Shown piece by piece: positions 40,656 to 48,965 of a stretch of 64,000 bases of DNA. The notes beneath the pieces are model-generated. The model was not told the origin of the DNA. It worked only from the letters and a program-made list of their open reading frames with translations, and made no database searches. Position 1 is the stretch's first letter. Every line of letters starts with the position of its first letter. The DNA comes from Treponema sp. (GTDB lineage Bacteria; Spirochaetota; Spirochaetia; Treponematales; Treponemataceae): positions 434,001 to 498,000 of the forward strand of contig JAEESN010000001.1 of assembly GCA_016286365.1 (NCBI GenBank), given 5' to 3'. A program made the position numbers and the translations under genes.

Positions 40656-43112
40656 TTATAACTCTTTTATCTTCTTACAATAAATTTCTACTGTATCGCC
40701 AAGCTTTTTTGCTTCGCTGTATTTTAAAATTGTATTCCACTGGAGACTTCCCTTCTGGCTTCCTGATTTTTTAATCTGAGGAAAACGCTCAGGATGATGT
40801 CCTGTAGAAACAATTTTTACTACTTTAAATCCATAAGGTTTTAAAATCTTATCTGCATAGGAGGGTTCCCACACTGAATAATGATCTGTAGGACTTGCCT
40901 TATAGAATGCATCTTTATCGGTAACGGCAGAAACGCCCTGTCCCGAAGGAGTTGAAAATGCAAAAACTCCATCTTTTTTTAATATCTGATTTACTTTTTT
41001 TAATACAACATCAAGATTTTTAAAATGTTCGATTACATACCACATGGTAACTGCATCAAACTGAGAAACTCCGAATTCGTCTGTAGTATCTATTTCTGGA
41101 AATGAAGCCTGACTTGCCGGAAAATGTAATTCATTTTTTACGTAATCTATTGCTTCGTAAGAAATATCTGTTCCAAAAGGATTATATTTTTTTTCTGAAG
41201 CTGCAGCTAAAAAAGGTCCATAAGCACAACCTATATCCAGGATGTTTTTTTCTTTTCCTGTTTTTAAGATTGTATTGATTACGTTTACGCGCTTTACACC
41301 CTGTGCCTTTATAGATTCAAAATCTTCCTGATAGGTTTTTCCATACTGTTTTTTGTAATCTTCAAAGAAATAGGACTTTTTATAAACCTTTTCTGCTTCA
41401 CAGGTCCACGACATGTAAACGATTTTACAGGCTTTACATCTTCTGTAAGTTCTAGTGGCATTTCTTGAAACAATTTCATCTGGTTCAAAATCCTGCCTCT
41501 GACAAATCGGGCAGTTGATTCTTTTTCCATTTGAGATTCCGGAAAGATAGATTCCAAGTGATTTTTCTTTTTCCTGGCTTACCTGATCCGGATAAAGATT
41601 TGTACCTTCCAAAACAGATTTGACTGTCTTTAAGTTCAATTTTCCAAAAGGTATATATGCATAGTTATATTTTTGTGCAAGTTTTTCGTGAAGCTTTGTT
41701 GTAGAAAGCATTAATAAAGCACAGCCTGCATAAACTGCTTCGAATGCTGTAAGTCCATAGTGAGTAACAACAAGATCGTATTCAAAAAGCTTTTCTTTTA
41801 AATCTTCTACGGGTGGAATAAATTTTACATTGCTCACTTTGGAAACAAGGTCTTTTTTTGTGATTGCCGTAATGTCAGAAACTGGATAAAGGCTGCTTAA
41901 GATGACGGCTGCATTTTCTGTAAGATTTGCAGGGTCTTCCCCTCCTACACAGATGAGGATTTTATTGAATGATTCCGTTTTTCTTTTTTTCGTATTTTCG
42001 GGCTTACTTATAAAACACGGGTCATTAAAATTTGCCTGTCTTGATAAATCATAGGACGGAATAATGTCTAAAAGATAATCACAGAAATCTGAATTTTTTG
42101 AGCCTTCATCGAGCGCTATGATTGATTTATATTTTGAAAGCTTGATTTTATCTTCACGTTCCATATAAAATAAATCTGTGATGATAACAGGAGAAAATGT
42201 TTCGTCCGGAAGTTCATGGATTATCTGGTAATCTTTTAATCCTTTTTTTATGTAAGAATTAACAATATCTGGTGTTTCTGCAAGAGTATAATCATTCGGA
42301 ATATAAATATATGAATCAGTTTCGATTGCACATTTTAAGCAGCGGTGAAGATGCCCTGTTCCATGACCTTTTACACACGAAGGATAAAAAATCATAGGAT
42401 TTTTAATTTTATTTGAATCAAGAGCTTCCAGAATCTGCTCTGTTGTATATGGCTCTTTTACTTTCTTTTTATCCGGCGAAACATAATTTACAATGGAAAT
42501 TGCACGTAAATAATCTGAATAAGTATCTATTGTAGTTCTAAGATTTGGAAAATTAAAACGAGAAGGTGCTGTAATAAATTCGCAGTTAAATCTTTCTTTG
42601 TGATTGTATAAGGCCGGTCCTACATGCTCCTGGTCGTACGGTGAATCTGTAAGCTCTGCTGCTTCGAGTAGTGATGAAGCATCTATAATTTCTACTCCCG
42701 AGCCGTGCGGAAGCCCTGTATAAGTTAAATAATCACAAGTTTTTCTGTATTTATTTTTCTTTTCGAATTCCTGTAAAGACTGTTGGGCTGCTTCGTAAAA
42801 CAAAAATGGATTATCGGCTGTTGCACGGATTATCGTATTTACCTTGATTTTTTTGATTAAGTCGCAGAAACGTTTTAATACGTTATTTAAATCTCCGGCA
42901 AAACAGCTATATCCGTTTGCATCACAGATTGGTTTTATTATTTTATAAGATTCTGAATCTGTTGCAACATAATATTTATTTGCCTTTACCTTTTTCATGC
43001 TGGCTAAAACCCAGTCAAGCACGGTCTTACCGCCAAGCTCTTTTAAAGCTTTTTCGGGAAGTCTTGTAGAGGATAATCTGCATTGAACAATTACAGCTTT
43101 TTTATTCTTCAT
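40656..43112 (-). CDS. Three-domain fusion: SpsF-like cytidylyltransferase, SpsG/PseG-like glycosyl hydrolase-transferase, SAM methyltransferase
   Basis: 818 aa. Residues 1-235: nucleotidyltransferase of the SpsF/CMP-sugar type (VIVQCRLSSTRLPEKALKELGG, ATADNPF, LRTTIDTYSDY). Residues about 240-520: GT-B fold like SpsG/PseG (HGTGHLHRCLKCA, ITDLFYM, ICVGGEDPANLTENAA, VVTHYGLTAFEAVYAGC). Residues about 530-815: a CPIC...CKAC zinc knuckle and a class I methyltransferase (ILDIGCAYGPFLAAA, FGTDIS, MWYVIEHF). The set suggests synthesis, transfer and methylation of a nonulosonic-type sugar. The ATG at 43112 overlaps the preceding gene. The substrate is unknown. Confidence 0.82.
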   Translation of the reverse strand: MKNKKAVIVQCRLSSTRLPEKALKELGGKTVLDWVLASMKKVKANKYYVATDSESYKIIKPICDANGYSCFAGDLNNVLKRFCDLIKKIKVNTIIRATADNPFLFYEAAQQSLQEFEKKNKYRKTCDYLTYTGLPHGSGVEIIDASSLLEAAELTDSPYDQEHVGPALYNHKERFNCEFITAPSRFNFPNLRTTIDTYSDYLRAISIVNYVSPDKKKVKEPYTTEQILEALDSNKIKNPMIFYPSCVKGHGTGHLHRCLKCAIETDSYIYIPNDYTLAETPDIVNSYIKKGLKDYQIIHELPDETFSPVIITDLFYMEREDKIKLSKYKSIIALDEGSKNSDFCDYLLDIIPSYDLSRQANFNDPCFISKPENTKKRKTESFNKILICVGGEDPANLTENAAVILSSLYPVSDITAITKKDLVSKVSNVKFIPPVEDLKEKLFEYDLVVTHYGLTAFEAVYAGCALLMLSTTKLHEKLAQKYNYAYIPFGKLNLKTVKSVLEGTNLYPDQVSQEKEKSLGIYLSGISNGKRINCPICQRQDFEPDEIVSRNATRTYRRCKACKIVYMSWTCEAEKVYKKSYFFEDYKKQYGKTYQEDFESIKAQGVKRVNVINTILKTGKEKNILDIGCAYGPFLAAASEKKYNPFGTDISYEAIDYVKNELHFPASQASFPEIDTTDEFGVSQFDAVTMWYVIEHFKNLDVVLKKVNQILKKDGVFAFSTPSGQGVSAVTDKDAFYKASPTDHYSVWEPSYADKILKPYGFKVVKIVSTGHHPERFPQIKKSGSQKGSLQWNTILKYSEAKKLGDTVEIYCKKIKEL

Positions 43113-44067
43113 CACGCAAAGCCCAGCCCTGAATAAAGTTTGGTAAATCTTTTTTAAAATTATATTTATTCTTTTCTACCCATTCCCTTGCATTTTTAAA
43201 AAGGCGTCTTGCTTCAAGATATCCGCAGGATGATCTTTTTGAAAATTTAAAGAAAAAGGCAGAACTGATGTATCCCTTATCATTTTTGAATCTTGGTGCT
43301 TCATTTTTTAAATAGTATTTAAGATAATCAATATTTACTGTGCGGTCTTCTACAGGGATGTCGTCTATATAAGAAAAAGTGAACATTGTTGTAAGATGAG
43401 TTTTTTCTCCCCAGAGCCATGAACGCAAAGCAAGGTCAAGATTCTGCCAGTAAGGAGATTTAATTGTCCAGTCAAAACCACCCAGTCTTATAAACTTTTT
43501 TCTGTTATAAAGGCCAATATAATCAAAAGGATAGATTGTCTTAACTCCGTCTGTAACAATGGAAGAAGAATCAATTACAAAGTGTGATTTTTCTGCTCCA
43601 GGAACATAAATCGAATTAATTCCATTTTTATTTTTATCTAAGAGGCGTGGAACAAGGCAGTAAAGTTCTTCGGAAGTAAGACGCTGGGCAAGATGAGGAA
43701 GCATTACTCCGGATGGAATATAAAGACTGTCGCGGATGATTAAAACATATTCAGAATCTATTTCGCTCATTGCAAGATTAATCATTTCGCCGTCGGTCGC
43801 TTCTTCCAAAGGTACAATAAATTTTACTGCCGGAAACTTTTTTGCAACATCTTCTATGGAAAAATTTTCAGAATTGTTTTCGATTGAAATTACGTGTTCA
43901 AAATTACAGGCCAAAAGATTTTCAAAAACGTGGAGTTTAAAATGACTTCCGCTCTGATTCAACAAAATCACAGAGATATTTAAAGCGTCTTTAGAAGTGT
44001 TTTTTCTACCACCAATAACAGTTCTGTTAATCTGATGTTCATCAAAAGTTAAAGGTATAGTATTCAT
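43102..44067 (-). CDS. Glycosyltransferase-like protein (GT2 fold)
   Basis: 321 aa. Features of a GT-A family 2 enzyme: INVxVILLNQSG-like first strand (ISVILLNQSGSHFKL), an ENNSE turn, EEATDGEMINLAMSEIDSEYVLIIRDSLY where a DxD would lie (IRDS), and a late GGFDWTIKSPYWQNLDLALRSWLWG segment typical of the acceptor-side motif. The classical DxD is weak, so activity is uncertain. The ATG at 44067 follows GGAG; the frame from 44079 is not needed. It overlaps the spiro-SPASM gene at its 5' end and the fusion gene at its 3' end, so translation is coupled. Confidence 0.72.
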   Translation of the reverse strand: MNTIPLTFDEHQINRTVIGGRKNTSKDALNISVILLNQSGSHFKLHVFENLLACNFEHVISIENNSENFSIEDVAKKFPAVKFIVPLEEATDGEMINLAMSEIDSEYVLIIRDSLYIPSGVMLPHLAQRLTSEELYCLVPRLLDKNKNGINSIYVPGAEKSHFVIDSSSIVTDGVKTIYPFDYIGLYNRKKFIRLGGFDWTIKSPYWQNLDLALRSWLWGEKTHLTTMFTFSYIDDIPVEDRTVNIDYLKYYLKNEAPRFKNDKGYISSAFFFKFSKRSSCGYLEARRLFKNAREWVEKNKYNFKKDLPNFIQGWALRDEE

Positions 44068-45586
44068 CGCAATCTCCACATTTTTTATCTATATTTCCTT
44101 CGAGCTGACTGATTAAAGCTTTATCCATCTGTTTCCAGATTGTTTCAAGATCATCTTTAAAGACATTTCCTATTACGTTATCCAAAACATATTCACGGCA
44201 TAAAACAACATCACCGTTTGTAAGAATGTTCATGTCGCGGCGGAGGTGCCAGCATACATTTCTTTCTATTGGTGAAAGATCTGCAGGTTTTTCGGAAGGT
44301 AAAAGTTTTGCAAAATCATCATATTTCTGGATGATGAATTCTCCGCCCGAAGCATTTGACTTTTCTTTCCAGTATCTGAAAAATCCCTCCAGCTCCTCTT
44401 CGTTTTCGTTCATGCGTACAAACTGCGGATACACATTACCGGGTAATATTCTATTCAGCTTTTCTACCACAAGCACAGCGTCATTCAGGGATTTTTCGTT
44501 TCCACGGATTTTTTTGTAAGTTGCATCTGTAAATGCATCCATAGAAACTGCAACCATCACCTGTGGCCAGCCGTTATTGTGCTCATATTTTTTATCTGTA
44601 ATTTCTTTTAGTTTTTCGCAGATTGAATCGTTTATTAAAAGCCCGTCTGTTTCTATAAATACAGAAAGCCCTTTATAAGAGATGATTTTTTCTATTATTT
44701 TAAATACATTAGGGTTTTCAAAAGCTTCGCCCCAGAGGGAAAGACAGATTACAGCCTGAGCGGAAAACTTTTCTATTTTTTCTATGAGTGAACAGGCATT
44801 ATCATAGCTCATCACACTAGAAGCATTAAAGACCTCTTTTCCGTTTTTATTTTTATAAAAAGCCGGATAAGGACAGTAAATACATTTTCCAGTACACTTA
44901 TCTGCAATCTGAATATTGTAATAACATGGAACTGTCTTTAAAACTTCCGGTGTTTTTACAGCAAGTGTGTTTATTTCTTCGCATGAGCTTTCAAGGCTCG
45001 AAAGAGATGCTTCTTGTATTTTTTTATAAAGATTGAGTGATGAAAGATAATCAGCTTTTGTCTGACAGTTAAAATTAAATCTTAAAAGCCTGTAGTCTTC
45101 GTCTGCTAATACAGTTTCTACTTCAAAAGAGTTTATATCGGTTTTTAAAAGATTATAGATGCATTCTCTAGAAACGCTTTTCTGCCCTTCTGTACTCTGA
45201 GTTGTTTTTGAAAGTTCACAAAGGATTGAAAGTGTACCTGTGTGAATGATTTCCGGGGACAGCCCTTTTGAATATCCGTCTGCAAAAGTGTATTCAGAAA
45301 AATATTTTGTATGAAAGTCTATGAGTCGGTTTGTGAGTTCCAGGTTTAATAAAGGACAGTCGTTATAAGAAAAAATAACATAATCAGCCTGATTTTTCTT
45401 TGCTTCTTCCGTCATTTTTTCCAAGAGTTCTGTAACAGAATTAAGATCAGACAAAGTAACAATTTTATCTGCCCCTGTTTTTTCTGCCCATAAAGCACTT
45501 AATTCTACCGCTGATTTTCCGTCAAAAGATTTTTCATCTTTGTAAAGAGAATTTTTATCATCATAAAAAACAATTATACTTTTCAT
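44042..45586 (-). CDS. spiro-SPASM radical SAM protein
   Basis: 514 aa. The N-terminal 220 residues are a distinct domain that resembles a nucleotidyltransferase fold (IIVFYDDKNSLY, YVIFSYNDCPLLNLELTNRLI). The radical SAM domain carries CTGKCIYC (C-x3-C-x2-C, 4Fe-4S) and SLWGEAFENP, ETDGLL, VAVSMDAFT. The C-terminal SPASM region has NVCWHLRRDMNILTNGDVVLCREY and KCGDCDEYY for auxiliary clusters. This architecture matches the spirochaete-specific spiro-SPASM family; its substrate is unknown. The ATG at 45586 is used; the longer frame starts at a TTG. It is first in the glycan/modification cluster. Confidence 0.88.
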   Translation of the reverse strand: MKSIIVFYDDKNSLYKDEKSFDGKSAVELSALWAEKTGADKIVTLSDLNSVTELLEKMTEEAKKNQADYVIFSYNDCPLLNLELTNRLIDFHTKYFSEYTFADGYSKGLSPEIIHTGTLSILCELSKTTQSTEGQKSVSRECIYNLLKTDINSFEVETVLADEDYRLLRFNFNCQTKADYLSSLNLYKKIQEASLSSLESSCEEINTLAVKTPEVLKTVPCYYNIQIADKCTGKCIYCPYPAFYKNKNGKEVFNASSVMSYDNACSLIEKIEKFSAQAVICLSLWGEAFENPNVFKIIEKIISYKGLSVFIETDGLLINDSICEKLKEITDKKYEHNNGWPQVMVAVSMDAFTDATYKKIRGNEKSLNDAVLVVEKLNRILPGNVYPQFVRMNENEEELEGFFRYWKEKSNASGGEFIIQKYDDFAKLLPSEKPADLSPIERNVCWHLRRDMNILTNGDVVLCREYVLDNVIGNVFKDDLETIWKQMDKALISQLEGNIDKKCGDCDEYYTFNF

Positions 45587-45608
45587 CACTTTATTTATCG
45601 GCAATCGA

Positions 45609-45637
45609 TTGAACAAGTTTATTTATTTGAATAGAAT
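45609..45637 (+). promoter_or_regulatory. xseA promoter, leaderless geometry
   Basis: -35 TTGAAC (45609-45614), 17 bp, -10 TAGAAT (45632-45637); the xseA ATG begins six bases later and there is no Shine-Dalgarno. Confidence 0.65.
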
Positions 45638-45643
45638 ATTTTT

Positions 45644-46861
45644 ATGGATTTTGGTTCACAGTCTAAGAAACAGATTTTTTCGGTAAGTCAGATTACACAG
45701 TATATTAATGAATTACTTCAGTCTGCTTTTTCTTCGGTTACAATCGAAGGGGAAATTTCTAACTGGAAACCAAGCTCTTCAGGTCATATCTATTTTACAC
45801 TCAAAGATTCAAACTCTCAGATAAGCGCCGTAATGTTTAAGGGAAGTACATACCGCTTAAATTTTAAACCTAAAGATGGTGATAAGGTTTTATGTACCGG
45901 TAGTATAAGTGTTTACGCACCAAGAGGAAGCTATCAGATTATTGTTACTTCGATGGAACTTGCAGGCCAGGGAAATATACTTCAAATAATAGAAGAAAGA
46001 AAGAAAAAACTTGCTTTAGAAGGCCTTTTTGATGAATCTAATAAAAAACCTTTGCCAAAAATAATCAAAACTCTTGGTGTTGTAACAAGTCCTTCGGGAG
46101 CGGCAATAAAAGATATAATCAACGTAACTAAAAAAAGAAATAAAACTGTAGATATAATTGTTTTTCCTGCAATAGTACAGGGTGCAGAAGCGGAAGGAAC
46201 AATAGTTCGAATGATTCAGATTGCGAATTTTTATAAGCTCTGCGATATTCTGATTGTAGGGCGTGGTGGAGGTTCAATAGAAGATTTACTTCCGTTCAGC
46301 GAAGAAAGTGTTGTTCGTGCCGTTGCTTCTTCCGAAATTCCTGTTATTTCTGCTGTAGGACATGATTATGATTATGCTTTGTGTGATTTTGCAGCAGATG
46401 TAAGGGCCGCAACTCCTTCTCAGGCAGCAGAATTTGCAGTCAGTGAACTTTCAGATTTTATGCAGATTATAAATGACTGTAAAAACCAGCTTGCCTTGAG
46501 CATGAACAATAAAATTAAAGATATAAGGCTCATGATTAATTCATTTAATCCGCAGTCGCTCGAAACAAGATTCCGTCTGATTGAACAGCCATTATTAAAC
46601 AGATTCGATAAGGCAAAAGAAAATCTTAAAAATAATATGATCGAAAAAATCCGTGATTATAAAACAAGGATTACAAACTGTAAAACTGTTTTAGAAAACG
46701 CAAGCCCTAAAGTAATCTTTTCTCGCGGATATTCCATGGTAAAAGACGAAAAAGGAAACATCATAAGGGATGCTTCACAGGTAAAAATAAACGACCGCCT
46801 GATAATCACACCATTTAAAGGCGAAATCTTAGCAGATGTAAAAGAAACAAAGGAGAAATAA
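45644..46861 (+). CDS. xseA: Exodeoxyribonuclease VII large subunit
   Basis: 405 aa. An N-terminal OB-fold (ITQYINELLQSAFSSVTIEGEISNWKPSSSGHIYFTLKDSNSQI) is followed by the catalytic domain (LGVVTSPSGAAIKDIINV, VGRGGGSIEDLLPFSEE, VISAVGHDYDYALCDFAADVRAATPSQAAEF) and a C-terminal coiled coil ending SRGYSMV...IKINDRLI-type. With XseB it degrades single-stranded DNA in both directions in repair. It is divergent from the spiro-SPASM gene and first in xseA-xseB-mutL. Confidence 0.96.
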   Translation: MDFGSQSKKQIFSVSQITQYINELLQSAFSSVTIEGEISNWKPSSSGHIYFTLKDSNSQISAVMFKGSTYRLNFKPKDGDKVLCTGSISVYAPRGSYQIIVTSMELAGQGNILQIIEERKKKLALEGLFDESNKKPLPKIIKTLGVVTSPSGAAIKDIINVTKKRNKTVDIIVFPAIVQGAEAEGTIVRMIQIANFYKLCDILIVGRGGGSIEDLLPFSEESVVRAVASSEIPVISAVGHDYDYALCDFAADVRAATPSQAAEFAVSELSDFMQIINDCKNQLALSMNNKIKDIRLMINSFNPQSLETRFRLIEQPLLNRFDKAKENLKNNMIEKIRDYKTRITNCKTVLENASPKVIFSRGYSMVKDEKGNIIRDASQVKINDRLIITPFKGEILADVKETKEK

Positions 46862-46864
46862 ATT

Positions 46865-47122
46865 ATGGAAAATTTTGAACAGAAACTTAAAAAACTGGAA
46901 GAACTTACGCAGGATATTAAGCGAAGTGATATTTCTCTTGAAGACGCCTTAAAGGATTTTGAAGAAGGAATGAAGCTTTCTTCGGGAATGGAAGAAGAAC
47001 TTAACCGCATAGAAGGTAAAATACAGATTCTTATGAGCGAACCTAATCCAATGACTAAAGACAACAAACCGGTGATGGATGATTTTGTTGACGACAGCGA
47101 AGTAATCGGAACAAGAAAATGA
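46865..47122 (+). CDS. xseB: Exodeoxyribonuclease VII small subunit
   Basis: 85 aa. The XseB core NFEQKLKKLEELTQDIKRSDISLEDALKDFEEGMKLS is intact; the C-terminal 25 residues are acidic and probably disordered. It binds the XseA coiled coil. The start follows AAGGAG in the end of xseA, and its stop overlaps the mutL start (ATGA). Confidence 0.95.
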   Translation: MENFEQKLKKLEELTQDIKRSDISLEDALKDFEEGMKLSSGMEEELNRIEGKIQILMSEPNPMTKDNKPVMDDFVDDSEVIGTRK

Positions 47123-48951
47123 GCCAGAAAAACCCTGTAAAACCCCTTAATCCCGAAGTTGCAAGAAAGATTGCTGCGGGAGAAGTTATAGACAGACCAA
47201 ACGCAATCGTACGCGAACTTATTGATAATGCAATCGACTCTGATGCCAAAAATATCACTGTAGAAATTTACGGGGGTGGAATAGAAAAAATCCGAGTAGT
47301 TGATGATGGTTCTGGAATGACAAAAGAGGATTTACAAGCCTCTGCACATCCGCATGCAACAAGTAAGATTCAGACCGAAGTTGATTTAATGAACCTTACG
47401 ACTATGGGATTCCGTGGAGAAGCACTTGCATCAATTGCTGCAGTTTCAAGACTTTCGATTACATCCGGTGGTTATAAGATGCGTGCAAGCATTACAGAAG
47501 ACCACATAATTGAACCGGTTGCAGAAATAAAAGGAACAATCGTACAATCAGAAGGACTTTTTGAAAATTTCCCGGCCAGAAGACAGTTTTTAAAACGTGC
47601 TGCAACAGAAGCACTCATGTGTAAAAATACATTTATAGAAAAAGCGATGGCTCGCCCCGATATTTCTTTCCGCCTTTTAATCGACGGAGAATTAAAGCTC
47701 GACCTTCCGGTAACTCAAAGCCTTAAAGACAGATTCATAGATGCAAATGGCTACCGCCAGGAACGTGATTTATTTTATGAACTTTCGAACAAGGCAGAAG
47801 GACAAAATCCTGACTGGTCTTTTACTGTGATAATCGGAGAACCTGCAGTAAGCCGTACAAACAAAAAAGAAATATTTATATATGCAAATAAAAGACGAAT
47901 TACAGAATACTCTTTAGTTCAGGCGATTGAATACGGTGGACAGGGATATTTTCCAAACGGTACTTATCCTGTGGCAGCCCTTTTTGCAGAAGTTGCACCG
48001 AATTTAGTCGATTTTAATATCCACCCGGCTAAAAAAGAAGCAAGATTTTACGATATTTCCGCCCTTCACCACGGTGTGAGTTCTACAATCAAAAACTTCT
48101 TTTTAAAATATACAAGGTCAAATTTCGAAGAAGATAAGCCTGCAGACGAAGTAAGAAACGAAGATTACCAGCGACACATTTCGTATAAAATAAACGAAAG
48201 CTCATATTCAGGTTTTTCTGATTACAGGGCAAAATATTTTGGTGGAGGCAGTGGAGCTGGAAGTAATGGAAATGCTTTTGGCGGAAAAGGTGCATCCAAA
48301 GGTAACGCAAATACAGCCGAAAAAAATGAACATATATTTAAGGGTTCTGATTCACCTCTTTCAGTAAGCTCCCTTGCCGATATGGCCCTTTCCACCCCGC
48401 CCGCACAGGAAGAGATCAAGTTTGTAGGAAAGTGCCTTGGAACATTCCTGCTCGCAGAAAAAAACAACTGCCTATACATCGTCGACCAGCACGCCGCCCA
48501 CGAACGAATCCTTTTTGATAAAATAATGTCTAATCAGGGCGGCTTTCAGCCTCTATTAATACCGTATAAAATACAGACCGAATCCAAAACCCAGGACAAT
48601 CAGCTCGAAAAATTAAAAGAAAGGCTTTCGGAAATCGGTTTTAAAACAGAAAAAATAAAGGACGGACAGTGGGAAATCTCTTCCGTACCGGAACGATGGA
48701 CCGGAACAGAATACGACTTAAGAAGCCTTCTTTTTGTAAAGCAGGTTGAACCCGAAGAAATCATCCGCTCAATTGCAGCAATGACAGCATGTAAGGCGGC
48801 CATAAAAGACGGCTATTACCTTGACGATTCAACTGCAGAAGAATTAATAAAAAAAGCTTTTACTCTTGAAGACCCGCACTGCCCTCACGGCCGCCCGATT
48901 TATACAGTCTTTTCAAGAGAAAAGCTTTTTGAACTTGTAAAAAGAACTTAA
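47119..48951 (+). CDS. mutL: DNA mismatch repair protein MutL
   Basis: 610 aa. The GHKL ATPase domain has EVARKIAAGEVIDRPNAIVRELIDNAIDSDA, DDGSGM and TMGFRGEALASI. A Gly/Ser/Asn-rich linker (about residues 370-410) leads to the C-terminal dimerisation/endonuclease domain with VDQHAAHERILFD, a DQHAxxExxxxE motif whose last Glu is Asp, and HCPHGRP near the end. It couples MutS recognition to strand incision. The near-complete endonuclease motif fits an organism without MutH. It overlaps xseB by four bases and converges on a TPR gene. Confidence 0.96.
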   Translation: MSQKNPVKPLNPEVARKIAAGEVIDRPNAIVRELIDNAIDSDAKNITVEIYGGGIEKIRVVDDGSGMTKEDLQASAHPHATSKIQTEVDLMNLTTMGFRGEALASIAAVSRLSITSGGYKMRASITEDHIIEPVAEIKGTIVQSEGLFENFPARRQFLKRAATEALMCKNTFIEKAMARPDISFRLLIDGELKLDLPVTQSLKDRFIDANGYRQERDLFYELSNKAEGQNPDWSFTVIIGEPAVSRTNKKEIFIYANKRRITEYSLVQAIEYGGQGYFPNGTYPVAALFAEVAPNLVDFNIHPAKKEARFYDISALHHGVSSTIKNFFLKYTRSNFEEDKPADEVRNEDYQRHISYKINESSYSGFSDYRAKYFGGGSGAGSNGNAFGGKGASKGNANTAEKNEHIFKGSDSPLSVSSLADMALSTPPAQEEIKFVGKCLGTFLLAEKNNCLYIVDQHAAHERILFDKIMSNQGGFQPLLIPYKIQTESKTQDNQLEKLKERLSEIGFKTEKIKDGQWEISSVPERWTGTEYDLRSLLFVKQVEPEEIIRSIAAMTACKAAIKDGYYLDDSTAEELIKKAFTLEDPHCPHGRPIYTVFSREKLFELVKRT

Positions 48952-48965
48952 AATATTTTCTGCCG

